A stretch of DNA of 64,000 bases from Planotetraspora phitsanulokensis (GCF_016863295.1 NZ_BOOP01000001.1:529847-593846); one strand, 5' to 3'. Positions 27,001-35,482 are shown, numbered from the stretch's first letter. Numbers and translations are program-made. Notes: a model not told the origin generated them from the letters alone.

Positions 27001-27353
27001 GCGCTCTTGAGATCGAGCGACCTGCCGGTCACCGATGGGCTGGTGGCGGGCAGGCCGGGCAGGCCGCCCTTGTAGGCCGCGATGGCGTCGTAGTCGAGCT
27101 TGACCACGACGCTGACGGGGGCGGGGGAGACGGACTTGAGCAGCGCCTGGTCGCTTTCGGCCAGCCGGCCGCTGTCCGAGGTCGCGCCCTGGACCTGATC
27201 GGCGACGGTGACGGGTGTAACGCTCCAAGTCGGTGAGGGTGAGGGGCTCGGCTCCGCGACGGCCGACCCTGCGGGGATCATGGCTGTGATGAGTCCGAGC
27301 CCGGCGACGACCGCGCCGGCGCGTAAGAAGGTAGGCGGGGGCTTCCTTGACAC
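24015..27353 (-). CDS. Secreted S8 subtilisin-like serine protease with PA domain
   Basis: A 1112-residue extracellular protease. A Sec signal peptide (SRKPPPTFLRAG, then a hydrophobic core ending AGSAVA) is followed by a Ser/Pro linker and an I9-type propeptide. The catalytic domain has Asp221 (GILDSGAW), His301 (GHGTHT), oxyanion Asn402 (ASAGNSG) and Ser614 (GTSMSSPH). A PA domain is inserted between Asn and Ser. Fn3-like and beta-sandwich domains make up the C-terminal half. GTG 27353 has GGGAGG 4 nt upstream; the frame stays open upstream to 27470 but without a signal-like start. It stands alone between terminators. Confidence 0.94.
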   Translation of the reverse strand: MSRKPPPTFLRAGAVVAGLGLITAMIPAGSAVAEPSPSPSPTWSVTPVTVADQVQGATSDSGRLAESDQALLKSVSPAPVSVVVKLDYDAIAAYKGGLPGLPATSPSVTGRSLDLKSADAAKYTKHIEGVENAFLSELGKKIPGAKVGQRLRTVYGGVALTLPADKAASLLKLPGVAAVQEDKLEHPLTDSSASFIGADTVYQQLGGSKSSGKGVIVGILDSGAWPEHPSFADPGTLPAPPPKADGTPRTCNFGDNPLTPATDVFVCNRKLISGQAFLETYKANAETPEVYPDTARDSNGHGTHTASTSAGGLVAHADPLGIDRGAIHGIAPAAHVAVYKICGAEGCYQTDTAAAVAQAIADGVRVINFSISGGADPYSDPVELAFLDAYAAGVFVSASAGNSGPGAGTTDHRSPWVTTVAASTQSRTFQSTISLTGGPTIKGASITSGIAAPLPVVLASAPPYSDPQCLNPAPPGLFTGKIVACERGTNRVLKGFQVKQGGAAGMILYNTTPLDVMTDNHWLPTVHIDKPETDVLLSWLASHPGATASFTQGQKATWQGDVITSFSSRGPGGDFLKPDVTAPGLHILAGQTPTPESALEGPPGNLYQVIAGTSMSSPHVAGAGALLFALHPKWTPGQVKSALETTATTKVTKQDRTTPADPFDYGGGRIDLTKAGDAALTLDESAADYRASADDPLNRIDLNLPSVNAPVMPGVISAKRTLVNTTNKTLIYTATGTTVSGANITVLPPLFTVKPGKSVGITIVITAPDLPTGQYFGQVNLKQVGGGSRAQHLPVAFFRQEGVVPVDQTCTPATIAKNSGTSTCTVTAQNNTFDDTEVTALSTLDGRLRLTGATGATKVGSQIVTAKATLAGKQPDRPVIAPGENPAGGWLSLTNFGIAPIPVGNESAVNLNVPAFTFAGRTYNRIGVVSNGYAVAGGITDPAQIQATPQTLPDATPPNGVLAPYWTDLDGTGTPGVYAGFLTDQVNRWLVLEWHVNLAGTADTKVFQEWIGLNGAEDITYAYNPAALPGDPGTAKGLTVGAENADGTGGSQISGPPTQDYRITSTPGTPGGTFTYSFTLKGVSSGTGTVTTATSTPQVKGITVEVDKITVQ

Positions 27354-27601
27354 GACACCTCCCTGTGGTGCTGCGGGCGCTCGAGGCGCACGGGCATGGA
27401 GGCGTCGCGCCGCCCTGATGGCAGGGGAAGGTACGAGCCCCTCCCCGGTGGGCGACGAGCGAACGGCCACCCGGGTGGGCGGCCGATCCTGACAGGGAGT
27501 CTAACTAACGATCATTTATGCGGCTAGATCATTCTTTGTGGGAATTTGAATGGGGCTTTAGGTGATCGATGGGGCGGGCGGTGGCCCTTTAGACTCGATC
27601 C

Positions 27602-27853
27602 GTGAAGCTCAAGCTGGATCTCCATGACATCTACAACAAGGGCGGCGAGATCGACCGGGCGCTGCGCGGCATCATCCAGGAGGCGGTCCAGAAGAAGGCC
27701 ACCCAGGTGGAGATCATCCCGGGCAAGGGTTCGGGACAGCTGAAGAAGAAAGTGCTGCGATTCCTGGAGCAGAAGGAGATCAAGGCGCTTTATCACCGGA
27801 TCGACAAGGACGCCAAAAACCACGGCCGCCTGTTCGTCTACTTCCGCTGGTAG
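27602..27853 (+). CDS. Small Smr-domain protein
   Basis: An 83-residue protein made almost entirely of one Smr (MutS2 C-terminal) domain. It starts KLKLDLHDIYNKGGEIDRAL (the LDLH motif), with IIPGKGSGQLKKKVLRFL (the GKGSG motif) in the middle and a basic end. Smr domains bind nucleic acid and in several proteins nick branched DNA or cut mRNA on stalled ribosomes. A stand-alone form of this size is widespread in actinobacteria; its role is not established. The start is GTG 27602, and no strong ribosome site is seen. Confidence 0.88.
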   Translation: MKLKLDLHDIYNKGGEIDRALRGIIQEAVQKKATQVEIIPGKGSGQLKKKVLRFLEQKEIKALYHRIDKDAKNHGRLFVYFRW

Positions 27854-27869
27854 CGCTTCTTCGCGGGGG

Positions 27870-28265
27870 TCAGAGTTTGCGGAAGGTTCTGGCTTCTTCG
27901 GCGGAGGAGAGGACATCCGGCAGGGATCCCCCTCCTCCCACGGTGACGGCTGCCGCGATGGCACCCTCCACCAACGGCACGTCGGCGATCACCACGGATC
28001 CCGGTTCCTCGACCAGTTTGGCCGTCAGCACCGAACTGCCGAGGTCGGGGATCAGCACGACTCCCGCGCCCTGGTCCACGCTCTCGACGGCCGTGATCAC
28101 CTTGTCCAGGCTGGTGCCGAGACGTCCGTCGTCGGTGCCCCCGGCCGCCGCCACCGGCACGTTCGCACCGCCGAACTCCCGGACGAGCGCCGCCACCTCC
28201 TCCGCCAGCCTCGAGCTGTGCGAGACGATGACGATCCCGACCATCGGCCGAGCCTGGCCGTCCAT
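27870..28265 (-). CDS. dhaM: PTS-dependent dihydroxyacetone kinase, phosphoryl-donor subunit DhaM
   Basis: A 131-residue EIIA(Man)-like protein. The phosphorylated His is in GIVIVSHSSRLAEE near the N-terminus, followed by GTDDGRLGTSLDKV. It lacks the HPr and EI-like extensions of E. coli DhaM, so it must take phosphate from a separate HPr. Its ATG shares one A with the dhaL stop (TGATG), giving tight translational coupling. It is the last gene of dhaKLM. Confidence 0.93.
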   Translation of the reverse strand: MDGQARPMVGIVIVSHSSRLAEEVAALVREFGGANVPVAAAGGTDDGRLGTSLDKVITAVESVDQGAGVVLIPDLGSSVLTAKLVEEPGSVVIADVPLVEGAIAAAVTVGGGGSLPDVLSSAEEARTFRKL

Positions 28266-28894
28266 CAGGCCGGCCCGGCCGCCCGCCGCAGGGCGGCGAA
28301 GATCAGCGCCGTCGACGCGGCGCCCGGATCTTTGTGCCCCACGCTACGCGGGCCGAGATAGCTGGCCCGGCCCTTGCGCGCCTGCAGCGGCACGGTCGCC
28401 CGCGCACCCTCCTCGGCGGCCGCCGTCGCCGTCTGAAGGGCGTCCTCCAGATTCGCCCCGTCCTGTACGGCCTGCGCCAGGGCCCTGACGGCGGGAGCGA
28501 ACGCGTCCACCAGGGTCTTGTCGCCCTCCGCCGCCCCGCCGAGCTTCTGGACCCCCTCCTGAGCCGCCTCCAGCGCCGTGACCAGGTCGGCCGGCGTGAC
28601 CTCCGGCGCCTCGCCCAGCGCCCGGCCCATCTGCCGGAAGGCCGTGCCGTACAGCGGGCCGGACGCACCCCCCACCTTGCGGATCAACGCCGAGCCCGCC
28701 TGGACCAGGACGGCGCCCGGCGTCTGCGGAGGCGTGTCGGCCAAGACCTGCCGTACGGCCGCGAAGCCTCGATCCAGGTTGGCGCCGTGGTCGGCGTCGC
28801 CGATCGCGGCGTCGAGCTGGGTCAGGTGATCACGCTCGGCCTGTACGGCTGTCGCGGCCTCCTTGATCCAGGCCAGGAAGAAGGATGTGTCCAA
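28265..28894 (-). CDS. dhaL: Dihydroxyacetone kinase subunit DhaL (ADP-binding)
   Basis: A 209-residue protein of the DhaL family, which holds ADP permanently and passes phosphate from DhaM to dihydroxyacetone bound to DhaK. The Mg/ADP motif GDADHGANLDRGF is at about residues 32-44, with GGASGPLYGTAF and GDKTLVDAFAPA further on. It lies between dhaK and dhaM in the same orientation. Confidence 0.95.
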   Translation of the reverse strand: MDTSFFLAWIKEAATAVQAERDHLTQLDAAIGDADHGANLDRGFAAVRQVLADTPPQTPGAVLVQAGSALIRKVGGASGPLYGTAFRQMGRALGEAPEVTPADLVTALEAAQEGVQKLGGAAEGDKTLVDAFAPAVRALAQAVQDGANLEDALQTATAAAEEGARATVPLQARKGRASYLGPRSVGHKDPGAASTALIFAALRRAAGPA

Positions 28895-28979
28895 GAGTGA
28901 CTCCTTGCTGCACGGCGTTTTCTGTGGGCGGGCTTCCCGCGTCGGTGTCCTGTGGGGCGGGGTTGTGAGTGGGGAGCGA

Positions 28980-29972
28980 TCAGCGGCCCCACCGGAGCGC
29001 CGCGGTCTCCACCGGGGCGTCCCAGAGCCGGGTGAGCTCGTCGGTCAGCCGGCAGACGCTGACCGAGAAGCCCTGCATGTCGAGGCTGGTGACGTAGTTG
29101 CCCACCAGGCAGCGTACGGCTCTCGCGCCCTTCTCCTCGAGGTAGGCGGCGACCTCGCCGTACACGATGTAGAGCTCCAGAAGCGGCGTCCCGCCCATGC
29201 CGTTGAGCAGGACGAGCGTGTCGCCGGACAGGGGGACGTCGTCGTTGACGGCGTCCATGGCCAGCCGCGCGATCTCGCGGGCCTCCCGATGGGTGGTGCG
29301 GGTGCGGCCGGGCTCGCCGTGGATGCCGATGCCGAGTTCGATCTCGGTGTCGGAGAGGTCGAACGTCGGCTTGCCGGCCGCGGGGACCGTGCCCGCCGAC
29401 AGGGCGACCCCGAACGACCGGCTGCGCTCGTTGACCTCCTGGGCGAGGCGGGCGACCTCGGCGAGCGGGGCGCCGGTCTCGGCCAAAGCGCCGGCGATCT
29501 TCTCCACGAACAGCGTCGCCCCGGTGCCGCGGCGGCCGGCGGTGTAGAGGGAGTCCTGTACGGCGACGTCGTCGTTGACCAGGACGCTGGCGACCTCGAT
29601 GCCCTCGTCGGCGCACAGTTCGGCCGCCATCTCGAAGTTGAGCACGTCGCCCGTGTAGTTCTTGACGATGTGGAGCACGCCGGCTCCGCCGTCGACGCCC
29701 TTGGAGGCCTCGATCATCTGGTCGGGGACGGGGGAGGTGAAGACCTCGCCGGGACAGGCCGCGTCGAGCATGCCGTATCCGACGAAACCGCCGTGGAGCG
29801 GCTCGTGGCCGGCTCCGCCGCCGGAGACGAGCGCGACCTTGCCCTGGTGCGGGGCGTTCCGCCGGTAGATCACCCGGTTCTCGAAGTCCACGCGGAGTGA
29901 GGGATGCGCCGCCGCGACACCGCGGAGGGTGTCGGTGACGATCGCGTCGACGCTGTTGATGAGTTTCTTCAT
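28980..29972 (-). CDS. dhaK: Dihydroxyacetone kinase subunit DhaK (substrate-binding)
   Basis: A 330-residue subunit that binds dihydroxyacetone covalently through a histidine as a hemiaminal. Family motifs are SGGGAGHEPLHGGFVG, KNYTGDVLNFEMA and, with the reactive His, ELGIGIHGEPG; AGRRGTGATLFVEK and LLNGMGGTP also match. ATG 29972 begins MKKLINSVDAIV, the standard start. It heads the dhaKLM series, with 85 nt before dhaL. The upstream 300 bp is AT-richer and contains a GGGCCCGG/CCGGGCCC hairpin (30072-30099) in what would be the leader. Confidence 0.95.
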   Translation of the reverse strand: MKKLINSVDAIVTDTLRGVAAAHPSLRVDFENRVIYRRNAPHQGKVALVSGGGAGHEPLHGGFVGYGMLDAACPGEVFTSPVPDQMIEASKGVDGGAGVLHIVKNYTGDVLNFEMAAELCADEGIEVASVLVNDDVAVQDSLYTAGRRGTGATLFVEKIAGALAETGAPLAEVARLAQEVNERSRSFGVALSAGTVPAAGKPTFDLSDTEIELGIGIHGEPGRTRTTHREAREIARLAMDAVNDDVPLSGDTLVLLNGMGGTPLLELYIVYGEVAAYLEEKGARAVRCLVGNYVTSLDMQGFSVSVCRLTDELTRLWDAPVETAALRWGR

Positions 29973-30341
29973 GACCACGCCGTCCTTGTCCGTTCTCAAG
30001 GCCAACCAGTGCCCCGTCCGCGGCGGCGGCAAGCGTGTCCGCCGCGGGCGTCCCGCGACGGACGGTGTGCCGGGCCCGGACGAAACCTTGCCCGGGCCCT
30101 CTGCGGGCTCGGAACACCGGTGCCGTCGTCTGGGTGGACCAGGTTTTCCGATGCTATGCCCAATGTCTATTTATGCCAATAAGTCCGAATTATTAGCGCT
30201 TGCTGTGTGATGTGGGCGTAAGTTCGCCACATATGACGCCGATTCAGAGCGGCGGGCACAGAGCGGAGACGGCCGATTCCGATCTGGCGCTCGGGAGTGC
30301 GGTGTAGGAGGATCTTCCCATCCTGACAGATGGGAGTCGGC
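29973..30341. other. Divergent control region of dhaK and the cyclase gene
   Basis: 370 bp without coding signal. The dhaK side holds the GGGCCCGG/CCGGGCCC hairpin at 30072-30099. The middle (about 30140-30230) is AT-rich and is the likely promoter zone for both directions. An AGGAGG at 30306-30311 is too far from the cyclase start to be its ribosome site. No regulator gene is adjacent. Confidence 0.45.
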
Positions 30342-31115
30342 ATGTCGGTGCTGCGCAAACTGGTGGAGAGCATTCGGACCGGTGGGATCGAGGTGCTCGA
30401 CCTGACAGCGCCGCTGAGCGCGACGACGCCGATCCTCCTGCTACCTGAGCCGTTCGGGCAGACCGTGCCCTTCTCGCTCCAGGAGATCAGCCGGTACGAC
30501 GACCGGGGTCCGGCGTGGTACTGGAACAACTTCACGACCGGTGAACACGTCGGCACCCATTTCGACGCTCCCGTCCACTGGGTGACGGCGAGGGACGGGG
30601 AGGACGTCTCCCAGGTCGCCGTCTCCAAGCTCATCGCGCCCGCCGTGGTGCTCGACTTCGCCGCCGAGGCGCAGCGGAACCCCGACTTCCTCCTCGAGAT
30701 CGACCACGTCAAGCAGTGGGAGGACGAGCACGGCCCGCTGCCTGACGGAGGCTGGCTCCTCTACCGGACGGGCTGGGACACCCGGGCGCACGACCAGGCC
30801 GAGTTCCTGAACGCCGACGAGACCGGCCCCCACACGCCGGGCGTCTCGGCCGAGTGCGCCCGCTACCTCGCCGAGGAGACCCCGATCGCGGGGATCGGCG
30901 TGGAGACCGTCGGCACGGACGCCGGCGCGGCCCACTCGTTCGAGCCCGCCTTCCCGTGCCACTCGTTCCTGCTCGGCGCGGGCAAGTACGGCCTGACCCA
31001 GCTGCGCAACCTCGACCGGCTGCCTCCCACGGGCGCGGTCGTGATCGCGGGGCCGCTTCCGATCGTCGGCGGTTCGGGCAGCCCGACGCGCGTCCTCGCC
31101 CTGGTGGAGCGATGA
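30342..31115 (+). CDS. Cyclase-family protein (kynurenine formamidase-like metal hydrolase)
   Basis: A 257-residue member of the cyclase/KynB fold. The signature HVGTHFDAPVHW (HxGTHxDxPxH) supplies the divalent metal ligands, and SAECARYLAEETPIAGIGVET lies in the second half. Relatives hydrolyse formamides or act in aromatic and hydantoin catabolism; the substrate here is unknown. ATG 30342 has GGGAG 5 nt upstream, which favours it over ATG 30330. It overlaps the following TPP-enzyme gene by 4 nt (ATGA), so both probably act in one pathway. Confidence 0.88.
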   Translation: MSVLRKLVESIRTGGIEVLDLTAPLSATTPILLLPEPFGQTVPFSLQEISRYDDRGPAWYWNNFTTGEHVGTHFDAPVHWVTARDGEDVSQVAVSKLIAPAVVLDFAAEAQRNPDFLLEIDHVKQWEDEHGPLPDGGWLLYRTGWDTRAHDQAEFLNADETGPHTPGVSAECARYLAEETPIAGIGVETVGTDAGAAHSFEPAFPCHSFLLGAGKYGLTQLRNLDRLPPTGAVVIAGPLPIVGGSGSPTRVLALVER

Positions 31116-32869
31116 ACGTCGCGGAGGCCGTCGGCGCGGTGCTCGCCTCCTGGGGCGTCCGCGCGGCCTTCGGCGTCGTCGGAAGCGGCAACTTCCACGT
31201 GACCAACGCCCTGACCGAGCAGGGCGTCCGCTACGTCGCGGCACGGCACGAGGGCGGCGCCGCCACCATGGCGGACGCCTACTCGCGGATGAGCGGCACG
31301 GTCGCCGTGCTCACCGTGCACCAGGGGCCCGGGCTCACCAACGCCCTGACCGGCATCACCGAGGCGGCCAAGAGCCGCACACCCCTGCTCGTCCTGGCCG
31401 CCGAGGCCACCTCGCCGCGCTCGAACTTCCGGATCGACCAGGCCGCGCTCGCGGCCGCCGTCGGCGCGCACGGGGCCAGGGTCGGATCGGCGGAGACCGT
31501 GGTCGACGACACGGTCATGGCCTACCTCGCCGCTCTGCTCGGCCGCCGCACGGTGCTGCTCAACCTGCCTCTCGACGTCCAGGCCGAGGAGTTGCCCGAC
31601 GACGTCGTGCACGCCGTACAGGAGCTGCGCGCGGGGCGCGGGAGCAGGCGTCAGGAGGCGGCGGGCCTCGTGCCGCCCCCGTGGGGACTCACCTTCCCGT
31701 CATTGGGGGAATCCGACGAGGAGGAGCCGATCGTCTCGGCGGCGCCGGCCGAGGGATCCGGCGCGTCCGGAGCCTTGGCGGAGCTGGCCGGCCTGCTGGC
31801 GGCCGCGGAGCGTCCCGTGTTCGTGGCGGGACGCGGCGCCCGCGGCTCCCGCATGGAACTCGAGGCGCTGGGGGAGCGCGTCGGCGCCCTGTTCGCGACC
31901 TCGGCGGTGGCGAAGGGGCACTTCCACGGCAGCCCGTGGGATCTGGACGTGAGCGGCGGGTTCGCCTCGCCGCTGGCGGCCGAGCTCATCGGCGCGGCGG
32001 ATCTCGTCGTCGGATGGGGCTGCTCGTTCACGATGTGGACCACGCGGCACGGCACGCTCATCGGTCCGGACGCCAAGGTCGTGCAGGTCGACATCGACCC
32101 CGACGCGATCGGCGGGAATCGCCCGGTCGACCTGGGCGTCGTCGGAGACGTTCGGGAGACCGCGCGGACGGTGGGGGCTCTGCTGGCGGACCGATCCCCG
32201 GCCGCCGCGCTGGGCTGGCGCAGCCCTGAACTCGCCGAGCGGATCGCCCGTGAGGTCCGCTGGCGGGACGTTCCGTACGAGGACCTGGGCGGGGACGGCA
32301 GAATCGACCCCCGGACGTTGTCGATCGAGCTGGACGACCTCCTGCCCGAGGAGCGGGTCGTGTCCATCGACTCGGGCAATTTCATGGGGTATCCGACGAT
32401 GTTCATGTCGGTCCCCGACGGAAGCGGGTTCTGCTTCACCCAGGCGTTCCAGTCGATCGGCCTCGGCCTGGCCACCGCCATCGGGGCGGCGCTCGCCCGT
32501 CCTGACCGGCTCCCCGTCGCCGCGCTGGGCGACGGCGGCCTGCTGATGAGCGTGGCGGAGCTCGAGACGGTCGTACGGCTGGGCCTCCCCATGGTGGTCG
32601 TGGTCTACGACGACCAGGGCTACGGGGCCGAGGTGCACCACTTCGGGCCGGACGGGTTCCCGCTCGACACGGTCACGTTCCCGGCGGTGGACATCGCGGA
32701 GATCGCACGGGGGTTCGGCTGCGAGGCGGTGACCGTACAGGACAGGGGCGATCTGGCGGACGTCGCCGAGTGGCTCAAGGGTCCGAGGGACAAGCCTCTG
32801 GTGGTCCACGCCAAGGTGGCGGCCGGCAAGCCCGCATGGTGGCTGGAAGAAGCCTTCCGCGGCCACTGA
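31112..32869 (+). CDS. Thiamine pyrophosphate-dependent enzyme (acetolactate synthase-like)
   Basis: A 585-residue TPP enzyme with the standard three domains. The catalytic Glu is in ARHEGGAATMADAY at about 50. The central FAD/ADP-like domain has VFVAGRGARGS. The TPP/Mg motif is GDGGLLMSVAELETVVRLG with DDQGYG in place of the usual Asn pair. It resembles the acetolactate synthase and benzoylformate decarboxylase group without being a clear IlvB, and no small regulatory subunit is adjacent. Coupling to the cyclase gene suggests a 2-keto acid decarboxylation or carboligation step after a hydrolysis. Confidence 0.87.
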   Translation: MNVAEAVGAVLASWGVRAAFGVVGSGNFHVTNALTEQGVRYVAARHEGGAATMADAYSRMSGTVAVLTVHQGPGLTNALTGITEAAKSRTPLLVLAAEATSPRSNFRIDQAALAAAVGAHGARVGSAETVVDDTVMAYLAALLGRRTVLLNLPLDVQAEELPDDVVHAVQELRAGRGSRRQEAAGLVPPPWGLTFPSLGESDEEEPIVSAAPAEGSGASGALAELAGLLAAAERPVFVAGRGARGSRMELEALGERVGALFATSAVAKGHFHGSPWDLDVSGGFASPLAAELIGAADLVVGWGCSFTMWTTRHGTLIGPDAKVVQVDIDPDAIGGNRPVDLGVVGDVRETARTVGALLADRSPAAALGWRSPELAERIAREVRWRDVPYEDLGGDGRIDPRTLSIELDDLLPEERVVSIDSGNFMGYPTMFMSVPDGSGFCFTQAFQSIGLGLATAIGAALARPDRLPVAALGDGGLLMSVAELETVVRLGLPMVVVVYDDQGYGAEVHHFGPDGFPLDTVTFPAVDIAEIARGFGCEAVTVQDRGDLADVAEWLKGPRDKPLVVHAKVAAGKPAWWLEEAFRGH

Positions 32870-32914
32870 CCCCGCATAACGCCGAACCTGTGCATGATCA
32901 CGGCGGGGGGTGAA

Positions 32915-33340
32915 TCAGTCGGCCATGTCCCGGATGGCGATGACACGGCCGATCCGGAGCCTCACGAGCAATTCGCCCGGCACGCCGTTGCGCTCGCCGA
33001 ACTCCTTCGCCCTGTCCGCACCCATGTAGCGGCCGCCGATCACGGTCGCCCATTTGATCATGTCCTCGAGGTCGGTCTCGATCGACGCCTCGCCCTCGAT
33101 CATGACGAACGCGTACGGCGCACGGTCGTCGTCGACGCACAGGCTCGCCCGGGGATCACGCTGGAGCGCCTTTCCCTTCACTCCGGTCGCGCTGGTGTTG
33201 AACAGCACGTCGTCGCCGTCGAGGACGAACCAGATCGGGGTCACGTGGGGCCGGCCGTCCGCGCGGGTGACCGCCAGTTTCCCGGTCCGTGTGCCCGTCA
33301 TCACGAACTCGCGCCATTCGGCGTCCGTCATGACTTCCAT
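32915..33340 (-). CDS. PPOX-class F420-dependent oxidoreductase (flavin/deazaflavin split-barrel)
   Basis: A 141-residue split-barrel protein of the pyridoxamine-phosphate oxidase superfamily. TGKLAVTRADGRPHVTPIWFV and DDVLFNTSATGVKGKAL are the F420-type signature strands, and RASLCVDDDRAPYAFVMIEG follows. Such proteins reduce small molecules with F420H2 or bind flavin. ATG 33340 is used; a second ATG lies three codons in. It diverges from an LLM-class F420 oxidoreductase gene, which supports an F420 link. Confidence 0.88.
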   Translation of the reverse strand: MEVMTDAEWREFVMTGTRTGKLAVTRADGRPHVTPIWFVLDGDDVLFNTSATGVKGKALQRDPRASLCVDDDRAPYAFVMIEGEASIETDLEDMIKWATVIGGRYMGADRAKEFGERNGVPGELLVRLRIGRVIAIRDMAD

Positions 33341-33526
33341 GCATCCCACGCTACCCTCACCCCTCCCCACGTGATCATGCACATGTTCGGTGACTGCCAC
33401 CCTTACCTGCCCCGCGTCGCCGTCCTGGAAGCCCGATCGGCTCGGCTCGGGTTCCCGGAATCCAGTGAGGCGATGGGACTTCCTGTGCCCCAGGGAAGAG
33501 GTGTAAGCATGTAATAGGAGGTACAA

Positions 33527-34399
33527 ATGAAGGTTGGATTGCAGATCCCCGATTTCACCTACCCCGGAGGCCCCACCACCCTCGGTGCGGATCTGGCGGC
33601 GATCGCGAAGACCGCGGACGACGCCGGGTTCGCCTCCATCGCCGTGATGGACCACTTCTTTCAGATCCGCAGCGTCGGGCCCAGCGAGAACGAGATGCTG
33701 GAGGCCTACACGACCCTCGGCTACCTGGCCGCCCACACCACCAGAGCCGATCTGTTCACCCTCGTCACCGGCACCATCTATCGCGAGCCCGGCCTGCTGG
33801 CCAAGATCGTCACAACCCTCGACGTGCTGTCCGGCGGCCGTGCCTGGCTGGGGATCGGCGCGGCGTGGAACGACGAGGAGTCGCGCGGGCTGGGGTTCTC
33901 CTTCCCCGAGACGCGCGAGCGGTTCGAGCGGTTGGAGGAGGCGATCCAGATCTGCCTGCAGATGTGGACGGGCGACGAGAAGCCCTACCACGGCAGGCAC
34001 TACCAGCTCGAACGGCCGCTCAACTCGCCTCAGGCCCTGACCCGGCCGCACCCGCCCATCCTCATCGGCGGGGGAGGGGAGAAGAAGACCCTCCGTCTGG
34101 TGGCCCGGTACGCCCAGGCCTGCAACCTGTTCCCCGGACCCGAGCTGGCGCGGAAGCTGGACGTGCTGCGGGCCCACTGCGAGGCCGAGGGCCGCGACTA
34201 CGACGAGATCGAGAAGACCGTCTACTACGGCTACGACGTGGGAGACGGCGGTGAGAACGTCCAGCGGATCGTCGACGACCTCGGCGGGTACGCCGAAATG
34301 GGCTTCAGTCACGCCATCGGCCAGGTCAAGGGGGTTCACCGCCTCGAGCCGCTCGAGACGATCGGAGCCCGGGTCATTCCAGCGGTCTCCGGTCTCTGA
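33527..34399 (+). CDS. LLM-class F420-dependent oxidoreductase
   Basis: A 290-residue luciferase-like TIM-barrel enzyme. Family stretches: MKVGLQIPDFTYPGG at the start, GFASIAVMDHFFQI, TLDVLSGGRAWLGIGAAWND, and PHPPILIGGGGEKKTLRLVARYA. It would use F420 as hydride carrier; the substrate is unknown. It has an excellent ribosome site, AGGAGG, 6 nt before ATG 33527. Three copies of CGAATGATCC follow its stop. Confidence 0.92.
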   Translation: MKVGLQIPDFTYPGGPTTLGADLAAIAKTADDAGFASIAVMDHFFQIRSVGPSENEMLEAYTTLGYLAAHTTRADLFTLVTGTIYREPGLLAKIVTTLDVLSGGRAWLGIGAAWNDEESRGLGFSFPETRERFERLEEAIQICLQMWTGDEKPYHGRHYQLERPLNSPQALTRPHPPILIGGGGEKKTLRLVARYAQACNLFPGPELARKLDVLRAHCEAEGRDYDEIEKTVYYGYDVGDGGENVQRIVDDLGGYAEMGFSHAIGQVKGVHRLEPLETIGARVIPAVSGL

Positions 34400-34404
34400 G
34401 CGCC

Positions 34405-34473
34405 CGAATGATCCCCGAATGATCCTCGGACGGCCCCCCGGACGACCTCCGGATGAACCCTTTCGAATGATCC
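34405..34473. repeat. Three copies of CGAATGATCC after the LLM gene
   Basis: Copies begin at 34405, 34416 and 34464, in the 105-bp gap between two convergent genes. Two are in tandem with an 11-bp period. The function is unknown. Confidence 0.6.
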
Positions 34474-34503
34474 CCTGGGACGGCTCGCCGCCGGCCTCCG
34501 GGG

Positions 34504-35334
34504 TCAGGCCGGCAGTCCGTCCGGCTTCCAGAGCCAGTTCCGCCGGGGATGGATGACGGTGAAGCCGGCCCTGAGCATGTTGTTCAGTGACGAGTTCTGT
34601 CTGTTCGGGGTCGGCTTCCATGTCTCCGCGACGAGCCACCGGCAGCCGGCCGCGGCGGCGTCGCGGGCCCGTACGGCCAGCAGGGCCGACTGCGCGCCAC
34701 CGAGGCGGTGCCCCGGCAACGTGGACGCGCCGGAGAACGAGGCGGTGTCTCCGTGGATGCGCAGATTGGCGGCGCCCACCATGTCGTCACCGCTCCAGGC
34801 GGCATAGGCGCGGAAGCGGCCACTCGCCACGCCGTGGACCAGCACCGGCGCCATCGTCTCCACCGGCATGCCGAAGCCGCGCAGCAGGACCGAGGCCCAT
34901 TCGGCGACCTCGTCCATCTCCACGGCGGCCACCCGCAGGTCCGTCCGGGCCGGGGCGAACCCCGGCCCGGACGCCGCGCGGACCAGCTTGACCCAGGTCG
35001 ATCCGGCGGAGATGTTCTGCGCGGCGCAGATGCCGGGCCACTCGGGCGGCAGGCACCCGGGGGCGATCTGCAGAACGGCGCCCGGGCTCGCCTGGTCCCG
35101 GTAGAAGTCGCAGACCTCGGCGATCAGCTTGTGGCTGACCGGCTCCTCGAATCCGAAGCCGAGCGCCTTGCTCCAGTAACCGGTCGAGTCGTGTCGCATC
35201 GACACCACGACGCCCCCGCCGATGCGGGCGGACGCGATTCCCAGGGCGGACCGCGCGGGTTCCGGCGCCTGGGCGATGAGTGCGAACAGCGACTCTGCCT
35301 CGGCGAATTCGGCGACCGCCGCCAGGTCGTCCAC
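34504..35334 (-). CDS. GNAT-family N-acetyltransferase
   Basis: A 276-residue protein with the GNAT acetyl-CoA site near the C-terminus: DMVGAANLRIHGDTASFSGA, then LPGHRLGGAQSALLAVRARDA (the R/QxxGxG/A pyrophosphate loop) and CRWLVAETW. The N-terminal 140 residues are a degenerate second GNAT fold, as in tandem GNAT proteins. The end, RNWLWKPDG, is typical of this subgroup. It starts with GTG 35334. Substrate unknown. The next 300 bp upstream are non-coding. Confidence 0.87.
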   Translation of the reverse strand: MDDLAAVAEFAEAESLFALIAQAPEPARSALGIASARIGGGVVVSMRHDSTGYWSKALGFGFEEPVSHKLIAEVCDFYRDQASPGAVLQIAPGCLPPEWPGICAAQNISAGSTWVKLVRAASGPGFAPARTDLRVAAVEMDEVAEWASVLLRGFGMPVETMAPVLVHGVASGRFRAYAAWSGDDMVGAANLRIHGDTASFSGASTLPGHRLGGAQSALLAVRARDAAAAGCRWLVAETWKPTPNRQNSSLNNMLRAGFTVIHPRRNWLWKPDGLPA

Positions 35335-35482
35335 GGTCGGTCTCCTCTCGGCCCCGGGCGCGGACGGGGCGAGCCGCCGAGAGCGGCACGCCGTACGCCA
35401 AGACGAGAATACGCAGGGCGAGAAGAAGGGCCGCAGATATCAATCGATAGAGACGGGCCGAAAAGTCGGCTCGCATAACAGC

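Noticed and set aside
24009..27236. A 1075-codon open frame antisense to the subtilase
   Set aside because: It is the usual GC-rich mirror frame. The minus strand encodes a full protease with triad and signal peptide, and the plus frame has only Arg/Gly/Val-rich sequence without motifs.
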